Positions 40,234-46,628 of a stretch of DNA of 64,000 bases are shown piece by piece. The position numbers and the translations under genes are program-made. A model generated the notes under the pieces. The model had not been told where the DNA came from and ran no database searches. It saw only the letters and a list, made by a program, of their open reading frames with translations. This stretch comes from Lichenicoccus sp964247695 (lineage in GTDB: Bacteria > Pseudomonadota > Alphaproteobacteria > Acetobacterales > Acetobacteraceae): positions 1 through 64,000 of the forward strand of contig CAXTVI010000008.1 in the NCBI GenBank assembly GCA_964247695.1. Reading direction: 5' to 3'. Numbering within the stretch: the stretch's first letter is position 1; every line of letters begins with the position of its first letter.

Positions 40234-40254
40234 GTTATCGAACGTTTATATAAC
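40234..40254. promoter_or_regulatory. AT-rich palindrome between divergent acyltransferase and methyltransferase genes
   Basis: GTTAT-CG-AACGTT-TAT-ATAAC is a nearly symmetric element in otherwise GC-rich DNA. It includes a TATATAA stretch that could serve as a -10 box on either strand. It is a good candidate for a shared operator/promoter. Confidence 0.4.
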
Positions 40255-40292
40255 GCGCAGCCTAGCACGAATCGCGTTGCGGTTGTAGGGCC

Positions 40293-40313
40293 GCTGCACA
40301 CACGTTGTGCAGC
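40293..40313. promoter_or_regulatory. Perfect 8-bp palindrome upstream of the methyltransferase gene
   Basis: GCTGCACA-CACGT-TGTGCAGC is a perfect inverted repeat ending 16 bases before the methyltransferase ATG. It could be an operator for a dimeric regulator or a leader hairpin limiting translation. Confidence 0.45.
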
Positions 40314-40328
40314 ACGGGTAGTGAGGCG

Positions 40329-41132
40329 ATGCCGGCGGAGCATCCGGAAGTCGAAGCAGGGACGGCGGATCTGTCGGGTGCGCCGCATCCGGTTCTGGCC
40401 GGCTGGTATGGCACGTCCGATGACCGGGCCGGGTTCGTGCGTCGGCTGTTCGACCAGGGCGCGCCGGACTATGACCGCCTCAACCGGCTGTTCTCGTTCA
40501 ATACGGGCGCGGCCTATCGGGCCCGGACGTTGCGCGCCGCGGGTCTGCGTCCGGGCGACCGGGTGCTCGACGTCGCCACCGGCACCGGACTGGTGGCGTG
40601 CGAGGCGCTGCGCATCGTGCAGTCACAGGGCCTGGTCGTCGGTCTCGACCTCAGCGCCGGCATGCTGGGCGTCGCGGCCGGGCGCGAGGGCCTCGCGCTG
40701 GTGATGGCCGATGCCGGCCAGTTGCCGGTTTGCGATGGCGGCTTCGACATGGTCACGATGGGCTATGCGCTCCGACATGTCGCCGATCTGCGCACCACCT
40801 TCGCAGGCTTCCGCCGCGTGCTGCGGCCGGGAGGCACCGTGGTGCTGATGGAGATCGGCGTCCCGCGCGATGCGGTCCGGCGCCGGCTCGCCCGGATCTA
40901 TCTCGGCCGGCTGGTGCCGTTGCTGGGCCGGCTCACCGGCGGGGGCACCGCCGCCGAGCGGATGATGCGCTACTACTGGGACACGATCGAGCACTGCGTG
41001 CCGGAGACTGTGATCCTGGCCGCCCTCGCCGCCAGCGGCTTCGCCGACGCGCGCTGCGACACCCAGTTCGGCCTGCTCAAGACCTACACGGCGCGACGCG
41101 CGCTGCCGGTGCACGCGGCGCGCGGACCATGA
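40329..41132 (+). CDS. UbiE-like class I SAM-dependent methyltransferase
   Basis: A 267-aa methyltransferase. Motif I is VLDVATGTGLVA; post-motifs are VVGLDLSAGML, FDMVTMGYALRHV and FRRVLRPGGTVVLMEIG. The protein resembles UbiE/COQ5 but the C-terminal part is divergent. In aryl-polyene loci methyltransferases modify the aromatic head group. A role in ubiquinone synthesis is the alternative, and both fit a neighbouring chorismatase. The ATG at 40329 is chosen over a TTG at 40305, which lies inside a palindrome. Confidence 0.8.
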   Translation: MPAEHPEVEAGTADLSGAPHPVLAGWYGTSDDRAGFVRRLFDQGAPDYDRLNRLFSFNTGAAYRARTLRAAGLRPGDRVLDVATGTGLVACEALRIVQSQGLVVGLDLSAGMLGVAAGREGLALVMADAGQLPVCDGGFDMVTMGYALRHVADLRTTFAGFRRVLRPGGTVVLMEIGVPRDAVRRRLARIYLGRLVPLLGRLTGGGTAAERMMRYYWDTIEHCVPETVILAALAASGFADARCDTQFGLLKTYTARRALPVHAARGP

Positions 41133-41776
41133 TGCTCCGGACTCCAATGCGCGCCGGGATGCTGCTGGCCGGGTTGCTGCTCGCCGGGTTCCAGCCGTCC
41201 CTCGCTGCCGCCGCCGCGGACCTGGAACCCAGCTTCCGCATCGAGACGCAGGACCCGGTCGCGCTGTTCATCCGCGATGTCGGAAGGCAGTTCCCGCAGG
41301 TGCTCGACGGCGCCACGACAACCGCTGACAAGCGGGCCCGGCTCACGCCGTTCATTGCCCGTGTGGTCGATGTGGAGGCGGTGGCGCGCTTCGCGCTGGG
41401 ACGGCACTGGGCGGCCGCGTCGCCGGCGCAGCGGCAGCGCTATGTGGCGCTGTTCCTGAAGTCGCTGGTCAACAACATCGCCAACCGGATGGCCAGCTAC
41501 CAGGGCGGCCTCGGTCATATCGCGATCCTGCCGCCGGTGGTGCACCCGGACGGCACCACCTGGGTGCCGACCCTGGTCCGCGGGACGGGTACGCCCGAGG
41601 CGCGGGTGGCCTGGGTGGTGGAAACCATCCCGGCCCCGATGCGCATCGTCGATGTGGTGGCCGAGGGCATGAGCCTGCGTCTTGCCAAGCGCAGCGACTT
41701 CGACGCCTACCTGTCGAGGCACGGCGACGACATCGCGGCATTCCTGGACGCCCTGCAACGGCAGACCGATCGCTAG
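41129..41776 (+). CDS. MlaC/HpnM-like periplasmic lipid-binding protein (Ttg2D family)
   Basis: A 215-aa protein with a signal peptide (MLLAGLLLAGFQPSLAAAAA) and an MlaC fold: DPVALFIRDVGRQF, LTPFIARVVDVEAVARFALG, HWAAASPAQRQRYVALF and a C-terminal DVVAEGMSLRLAKRSDFDAYL. Such proteins shuttle lipids through the periplasm. No MlaABDEF genes are nearby. The ATG forms ATGA with the methyltransferase stop, so it is coupled to the pigment-linked operon. It may carry the pigment or its lipid precursor. Confidence 0.85.
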   Translation: MMLRTPMRAGMLLAGLLLAGFQPSLAAAAADLEPSFRIETQDPVALFIRDVGRQFPQVLDGATTTADKRARLTPFIARVVDVEAVARFALGRHWAAASPAQRQRYVALFLKSLVNNIANRMASYQGGLGHIAILPPVVHPDGTTWVPTLVRGTGTPEARVAWVVETIPAPMRIVDVVAEGMSLRLAKRSDFDAYLSRHGDDIAAFLDALQRQTDR

Positions 41777-42736
41777 ATGCCGGCGGTCTCCATCGGCTAT
41801 CTCCAAGATGCCGCCGTGCTGGACGATCCGGACCATGTGCTCGGCGTGGTGGCCCTCGCGGGACACGCACCGGCCGATCTCGCCGTCGGCCTGCCGGGGC
41901 TGGATCGACCCGGCGTGCGCGAGGTCTGGCGCAGCCAGACCAGGGTGCGGCGCGAGAACCGCCCGGGCCTGCTGCTCGCCACCAGCGAGGGGTACTGCTT
42001 CGGCATGATCCGGCAACCGGTCGCAGCCCCCGGCGGAGCGCGGCCGCCGCTCGCTGACGCGGCGCAGGCGGCCTATGCCCGCATGCTGTCGGCGATCCGC
42101 GGGGCCGGCTGCCCGAACCTGCTGCGCATCGCCAACTTCGTGCCGCACATCACCCGCATCGAGGCGGCGGAGGAGCGCTATCGCAGCTTCAATGCCGGGC
42201 GCCAGGAGGCGCTCGCCGCCTTCGGCTACGACCCGGTGCAGGCACCGGCCGCCTGCGGCCTCGGCCGTACAGGCGATGATCTGCTGGTCTGGTTCCTGGC
42301 CGGGCGCGAGCCGGGGCGCAACATCGACAACCCCAGGCAGGTCAGCCCGCGCCTCTATCCCGAGCGCTACGGCACCCGCCGGCCGGCCTTCGCGCGGGCG
42401 ACGGTCGCCGCCGGCCTGCTGATGGTGTCCGGCACTGCCAGTATCGTGGGCCATGAGAGCCTGCATGCCGGAGACGTGCTGGCGCAGACCGACGAGACCA
42501 TACGCAACCTCGATGCACTGCTGACAGGCGTCGGCGTCGACCTCGGGCGCGACGCCCTGCGCCTGAAGGTCTATCTGCGGCATGCGGCCGATCGAGACCC
42601 GGTGACCCATCGGCTGGCCGAGGCCGGCTTTCCGCCTCCGGACGCAATCCTGCAGTCGGAGATCTGCCGCCCGGAACTCGACATCGAGATCGAGGCGCAC
42701 GCGGCGTTCGGGAGGTCGGTCGATGAACGAAGCTGA
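41777..42736 (+). CDS. XanB2/FkbO/Hyg5-family chorismatase (hydroxybenzoate synthase)
   Basis: A 319-aa chorismate-hydrolysing enzyme. The family signature NFVPHITRIEAAEERYRSFN and GRQEALAAFGYD (residues 120-151), then LLVWFLAGREPG and MVSGTASIVGHESLHAGDV, identify this group. In Xanthomonas, XanB2 makes 3- and 4-hydroxybenzoate from chorismate, for xanthomonadin and ubiquinone respectively. Here it follows the MlaC-like stop directly and lies beside an aryl-polyene locus, so it is the likely source of the aryl starter. Which product it makes cannot be decided by eye. Confidence 0.85.
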   Translation: MPAVSIGYLQDAAVLDDPDHVLGVVALAGHAPADLAVGLPGLDRPGVREVWRSQTRVRRENRPGLLLATSEGYCFGMIRQPVAAPGGARPPLADAAQAAYARMLSAIRGAGCPNLLRIANFVPHITRIEAAEERYRSFNAGRQEALAAFGYDPVQAPAACGLGRTGDDLLVWFLAGREPGRNIDNPRQVSPRLYPERYGTRRPAFARATVAAGLLMVSGTASIVGHESLHAGDVLAQTDETIRNLDALLTGVGVDLGRDALRLKVYLRHAADRDPVTHRLAEAGFPPPDAILQSEICRPELDIEIEAHAAFGRSVDERS

Positions 42737-43757
42737 GCCGGAGATCATCCTGCGCGAAACCGCGTCCCTCGGCCGGATCACGCTGAACCGGCCGCGCGCG
42801 CTCAACGCGCTGACGCTCGACATGGTGCAGGCGATGGAGGCGGCGCTGCGTCGCTGGCAGACGGACCCCGCCATACGCACCGTGCTCATCGACGGCGCCG
42901 GCGAGCGCGGCCTGTGCGCCGGCGGCGACATCCGCGCCGCCTGGGACAGCATCGGTGCAGAGGCCGCCGGGAGCGACGGCAACGCAGCCGACCTGTTCTG
43001 GGACGAGGAATACCGGCTGCTGGCAAGGATCGCCGGCTACCCGAAGCCGGTGGTAGCCTGGATGGACGGGCTGGTGATGGGCGGCGGCGTCGGCATCTCG
43101 GCGCATGCAAGCCACCGGATCGTCACCGAGCGCAGCGCGGTGGCGATGCCGGAGACACTTATCGGCTTCACCCCCGACGTCGGCGGAAGCTTCCTGCTGT
43201 CCCGCGCCCCGGGCGAGCTCGGGCTGCGGCTCGGGCTCACCGGCGGCCGGATGGATGCGGGCGATGCCATCCATTGCGGCTTCGCGGATCGCTGCATGCC
43301 GAGCGGCCGGCTCGCCGCGCTGGCCGAGGCCCTGCGCGAGAGCGATGCGGACGCGGCGGTCGCGGCGCTGGCTGGCGCTGAGCCGGCAAGCCCGCTCGCT
43401 GCCCACGCGAGCTGGATCGACAAGGCCTACGCGGCGCCCGCGATGCAGGAGATCGTGGCGGCGCTACGCGCCTGCCCGGAGCCCGAGGCCGCGGAGGATG
43501 TGGCCGCCCTCGCGCGGCGCTCGCCCACGGCGCTCGAGGTGACCTTGCGATCGATCCGCACCGCGCGCGTGCGTCCCGACCTCGCCGCCTGCCTCGCGCA
43601 GGAGCGACGGCTGGTGCGCCACATGCTGCGGCTGCCGGACTTCACGGAGGGGGTTCGGGCGCAGGTGATCGACAAGGACCGCACCCCGCGTTGGCAGCCC
43701 GCGCGGCTCGAGGATGTCGATGCGGGGCGCCTGGATTCCTGGTTTGCCGGCCATTGA
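42723..43757 (+). CDS. 3-hydroxyisobutyryl-CoA hydrolase-like protein (crotonase superfamily)
   Basis: A 344-aa crotonase-fold protein. The oxyanion-hole motif GLCAGGDIRAAWDS, MGGGVGISAHASHRIV and the HIBCH-type MPETLIGFTPDVGGSFLLSR are present, and the C terminus RLPDFTEGVRAQVIDKDRTP is diagnostic of this subgroup. The family hydrolyses 3-hydroxyisobutyryl-CoA in valine breakdown. It overlaps the chorismatase end by 14 nt, so it is co-expressed. Whether it serves valine metabolism or releases a thioester in pigment synthesis is not clear. Confidence 0.82.
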   Translation: MNEAEPEIILRETASLGRITLNRPRALNALTLDMVQAMEAALRRWQTDPAIRTVLIDGAGERGLCAGGDIRAAWDSIGAEAAGSDGNAADLFWDEEYRLLARIAGYPKPVVAWMDGLVMGGGVGISAHASHRIVTERSAVAMPETLIGFTPDVGGSFLLSRAPGELGLRLGLTGGRMDAGDAIHCGFADRCMPSGRLAALAEALRESDADAAVAALAGAEPASPLAAHASWIDKAYAAPAMQEIVAALRACPEPEAAEDVAALARRSPTALEVTLRSIRTARVRPDLAACLAQERRLVRHMLRLPDFTEGVRAQVIDKDRTPRWQPARLEDVDAGRLDSWFAGH

Positions 43758-43775
43758 CGTGGCTTCGGACACACA

Positions 43776-43817
43776 GACCGGGCACAGATCACCCGGATCG
43801 TGATGACCGGGCACAGA
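43776..43817. repeat. 13-bp direct repeat upstream of the SWIB-domain gene
   Basis: GACCGGGCACAGA occurs at 43776-43788 and again at 43805-43817, 29 bp apart (close to three helical turns). Between them GATCAC and GTGATG form an imperfect inverted repeat. The arrangement suggests a regulator-binding region about 120 nt before the SWIB-domain gene. Confidence 0.4.
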
Positions 43818-43935
43818 AACCTATGGTTGCGGCGGGGAATATCAGGCGAGAGTCTGTCCCGAGCCCGATTCGCAAGGGCACGGCGCTATCCGATCAGCGA
43901 AACGCCCATATGCCAAACGCCCACTGGAGGACACC

Positions 43936-44313
43936 ATGACCGAAGCCACCAAGAAAACCGCGCCGAAGAGCGCACCGGCCAAGACCGCGGCCGCCAAGCC
44001 CGCCGCTGCAAAGGCGTCTCCGAAGGCCGCGGTCAAGAGCGACAGCGTCGACAAGCCGAAGGCCGGCAACAAGCCGAACGCCCTGCAGCAGCCGCTGCAG
44101 CCGTCGGCGGAGCTGGCGGCGGTGGTCGGCGAGGGCAAGCTGGCGCGTGGCGAGGTGGTGAAGCGGGTCTGGGACTACATCAAGTCCAACAAGCTGCAGA
44201 ACCCGAGCGACGGGCGCGAGATCCTGGCCGACGACAAGCTGAAGAAGGTGTTCGGCAAGGACAAGGTCACCATGTTCGAGATGAACAAGCTGCTCGCCCA
44301 AAACCTGAAGTAG
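43936..44313 (+). CDS. SWIB/MDM2-domain protein
   Basis: A 125-aa basic protein. Residues 1-50 are Lys/Ala/Pro-rich, like histone H1 tails (KTAAAKPAAAKASPKAAVKS), and residues 52-125 form a SWIB domain (LQPSAELAAVVGEGKLARGE, RVWDYIKSNKLQNPSDGREI, KVFGKDKVTMFEMNKLL). SWIB domains occur in chlamydial topoisomerases and in stand-alone bacterial proteins thought to bind DNA or chromatin-like complexes. GGAGG lies 7 nt before the ATG. Monocistronic. Confidence 0.9.
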   Translation: MTEATKKTAPKSAPAKTAAAKPAAAKASPKAAVKSDSVDKPKAGNKPNALQQPLQPSAELAAVVGEGKLARGEVVKRVWDYIKSNKLQNPSDGREILADDKLKKVFGKDKVTMFEMNKLLAQNLK

Positions 44314-44342
44314 CCCAGGACCCGAGGCAGGCCAGGATCTAA

Positions 44343-44370
44343 ACCAGCCGGTCTGCTCAGACCGCCTGGT
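44343..44370. terminator. Hairpin between convergent SWIB-domain and ccrM genes
   Basis: ACCAG-C-CGGTCT-GCTC-AGACCG-C-CTGGT forms an 11-bp stem with one C-C mismatch. The ccrM stop codon lies in its loop region (44357-44359). Read leftward it is followed by TTTAGATC, a weak T-run. It may end both convergent transcripts. Confidence 0.5.
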
Positions 44371-45436
44371 CCTGTGCCTGGGAGCGGGCGCGCAGCACGT
44401 CCAGCGGCTGCAGCACGCCTGCCTCCTCAAAGTGCCAGAAGGTCCAGCCGTTGCAGGACGGCGCGTTGGTCAGCGCCGCTCCGACCTTGTGGATCGAGCC
44501 ACGCACGCTGCCCGATACCAGGCTGCCGTCGGGCGATACGGTGGCCGCTACCCGACGCTGCCGGTCGGTCAGGACCGTGCCCGCGGCGAGCAGGCCGCGC
44601 TCGACCAGGCTGCCGAACGGCACCCGCGCCACCTCCCTGCGGTTCGTGGTGGTCATGACGCTGTCCATCGGCAACGGCCGCTCGCGCCGCACCCGGCCGA
44701 TCGCCGCCTCCGCGTAGTCCGGATGCCGTTCGATGCCGATGAACCGGCGTCGCAGCCGGCGCGCCATCGCCGGCGTGGTGCCGGTGCCGGCGAACGGATC
44801 GAGCACGATGTCGTCGACGCCGGTGCTGGCCAGCAGCACGCGGTGCAGCAGGCCCTCCGGCTTCTGGGTCGGATGCAGCTTCAGGCCGTGCTGGTTGCGC
44901 AGCCGCTCCGGCCCGGTGCAGAGCGGCAGCAGCCAGTCGCTGCGCATCTGCACGTCGTCGTTCAGCGCCTTCATCGCCTGATAGTTGAAGCGGTAGCGGC
45001 TGTCGCGGCCGCGGGCCGCCCAGATCATGGTCTCGTGCGCGTTGGTGAAGCGCCGGCCACGGAAATTGGGCATCGGGTTCGACTTGCGCCAGATCACGTC
45101 GTTCAGGATCCAGTACCCGAGATCCTGCAGGATGCAGCCGATGCGGAAGATGTTGTGGTACGAGCCGATCACCCACAGCGTGCCGTCCTTGCGCAGCAGC
45201 CGGCGCACCTCGACGAGCCAGGCCCGAGTGAAGCGGTCGTACTCCGCGAAATCTCCGAACCGGTCCCAGTCCTCGTCGACCCCGTCCACGACGCTGTCGT
45301 CCGGACGGCGCAGTTCGCCTCGCAATTGCAGGTTGTAGGGCGGGTCGGCGAAGACGCAATCGATCGAGGCAGCCGGCAGCAGCCGCATCAACTCGATGCA
45401 GTCGCCTACCAGGATCTGGTCGAGCGGCAGTTCCAA
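44357..45436 (-). CDS. ccrM: Cell-cycle DNA adenine methyltransferase CcrM (GANTC)
   Basis: A 359-aa N6-adenine methyltransferase. The catalytic motif is DPPYNLQL (Asp31) and the SAM-binding motif is FAGTGTT (about 215-221), in the beta-group order. The C-terminal domain (VPFGSLVERGLLAAGTVLTD and CNGWTFWHFEEAG) is the extension that distinguishes CcrM and is needed for recognition of GANTC. It regulates the cell cycle by changing methylation after replication. It follows rnhB by 9 nt, an order known in other alphaproteobacteria. Confidence 0.93.
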   Translation of the reverse strand: MELPLDQILVGDCIELMRLLPAASIDCVFADPPYNLQLRGELRRPDDSVVDGVDEDWDRFGDFAEYDRFTRAWLVEVRRLLRKDGTLWVIGSYHNIFRIGCILQDLGYWILNDVIWRKSNPMPNFRGRRFTNAHETMIWAARGRDSRYRFNYQAMKALNDDVQMRSDWLLPLCTGPERLRNQHGLKLHPTQKPEGLLHRVLLASTGVDDIVLDPFAGTGTTPAMARRLRRRFIGIERHPDYAEAAIGRVRRERPLPMDSVMTTTNRREVARVPFGSLVERGLLAAGTVLTDRQRRVAATVSPDGSLVSGSVRGSIHKVGAALTNAPSCNGWTFWHFEEAGVLQPLDVLRARSQAQDQAV

Positions 45437-45445
45437 GGCCGCGTC

Positions 45446-46081
45446 TCAGAACCCGGCTGGCGTCGGTTCGGCGGCCAGGAGGAGGAGTTCGCGCACCAGG
45501 CCGAAGCCTGTCCGGTGGTGGCGGCTCGGTCCGCGATCGACCAGGGCGCTGCGGTGCAGGCTGGTGGCGTAGCCGGCATTATGGTCCCAGCCGTAATGCG
45601 GCAGCCGCGCCGCGAGCCGGGACATCAGCCGGTCGCGCAGGACCTTGGCGACGATGGAGGCCGCGGCGATGGACAGGCAGGCGGCATCGCCGCCGACCAC
45701 GCATTGCGCCGGGCAGTCGAGAGGGGGCAACCGGTTGCCGTCGACCAGGACGAGGTCCGGTGGGGCCGGCAGGCGCGAAACGGCCCGACGCATCGCCAGC
45801 AGGCTGGCATGCAGGATGTTGAGACGGGCGATCTCGTTGACCGAGGCGGCGCCGATGCCGATCTCGATCCCTGGGCACCGTCGCAGTTCGATCAACGCCG
45901 CCTCCCGCTCGGCTGCGGTCAGCTTCTTGGAGTCGTCGATCAGCCGGACCAGGCGACGCGGAACCCCGTGACCGAACAGGACTGAGGCTGCGACCACGGG
46001 CCCCGCGAGCGGCCCGCGGCCTGCCTCGTCGACCCCGGCAACCCGGCCGCCATGCTGTCGCTCACGCGCATAGTCAGGCAT
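45446..46081 (-). CDS. rnhB: Ribonuclease HII
   Basis: A 211-aa enzyme that removes ribonucleotides from DNA:RNA hybrids. GVDEAGRGPLAGPVVAASVL holds catalytic Asp18 and Glu19, and LVDGN plus SIAAASIVAKVLRD supply the others. The ATG at 46081 with GGGGA upstream gives the usual N terminus; an earlier start at 46123 is less likely. It is the first gene of rnhB-ccrM. Confidence 0.93.
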   Translation of the reverse strand: MPDYARERQHGGRVAGVDEAGRGPLAGPVVAASVLFGHGVPRRLVRLIDDSKKLTAAEREAALIELRRCPGIEIGIGAASVNEIARLNILHASLLAMRRAVSRLPAPPDLVLVDGNRLPPLDCPAQCVVGGDAACLSIAAASIVAKVLRDRLMSRLAARLPHYGWDHNAGYATSLHRSALVDRGPSRHHRTGFGLVRELLLLAAEPTPAGF

Positions 46082-46108
46082 CCGGTCCCCACCCTGCCCA
46101 CCGGCCGC

Positions 46109-46113
46109 GAATC
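46109..46113. promoter_or_regulatory. GANTC site upstream of rnhB-ccrM
   Basis: GAATC lies 28-32 bases before the rnhB ATG. CcrM methylates GANTC, and in Caulobacter methylation of such sites in the ccrM promoter is part of its regulation. One site alone can occur by chance; a feedback role is inference. Confidence 0.3.
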
Positions 46114-46206
46114 GGACCGGCACTTCAGGGGGTCATGGAAACCACCAACCCGGTCCCGGGTGCAAGCGATGCGCGCGCCGCCGTCGCTTCCCGGGACCGC
46201 TCCGGC

Positions 46207-46491
46207 TTAGCGCTTGCGGGATGGGATCAGCAGGTAGCCAAGCAGGAAACCGACACCGGTGGCGATGCCGAGTGCGGCCAGTGGCTGGTCGGCGACGTAG
46301 CTCGCGAAACCTTCGATCTGGTCCTGCGCCTCGTCGAGGGTGTCGCCGAACTGGCGCTGCGCCTTGCCGGTGAGCTGGTCGAACTTGCCTTCCGCCTGCA
46401 GGCCGGTGTCGCCGGTCAGGCCGCCCGCGGCGTCCTTGAGCTTGCCGCCCCCCTGGGTGACCAGGCCCTCGACGCTGTTCTCGTCTGCCAT
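46207..46491 (-). CDS. CsbD-family stress protein fused to a YqjD/ElaB-like membrane anchor
   Basis: A 94-aa protein. Residues 1-50 are a CsbD domain (GLVTQGGGKLKDAAGGLTGD, LQAEGKFDQLTGKAQRQFGD). The C terminus (YVADQPLAALGIATGVGFLL, then GYLLIPSRKR) is the glycine-zipper membrane tail of YqjD/ElaB (DUF883) proteins, which anchor ribosomes or stress proteins to the inner membrane. The ATG at 46491 has GAGGAC about 9 nt upstream. An EcfG-type promoter lies upstream, fitting a general stress role. Confidence 0.85.
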   Translation of the reverse strand: MADENSVEGLVTQGGGKLKDAAGGLTGDTGLQAEGKFDQLTGKAQRQFGDTLDEAQDQIEGFASYVADQPLAALGIATGVGFLLGYLLIPSRKR

Positions 46492-46531
46492 GGTATATCG
46501 TCCTCGCCGGAGTAAGTGGTGTGCGACCCGG

Positions 46532-46556
46532 AACGGGCACCCGGTCCGCAAGTTCC
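46532..46556 (-). promoter_or_regulatory. EcfG-type general-stress promoter (GGAAC-N16-CGTT)
   Basis: On the minus strand GGAAC is followed by exactly 16 bases and CGTT, matching the alphaproteobacterial EcfG consensus, about 40 nt before the CsbD-family ATG. On the plus strand the same segment reads GGAAC-N16-AGTT, a near match pointing toward the MFS gene, because the two ends are palindromic. Confidence 0.6.
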
Positions 46557-46628
46557 CCCATGCGGAGCGCCGGTCCCAGGGCAGGCGCCGGGACGCACGG
46601 AGACGAGTGACGGGATGCTGACGCCGGG

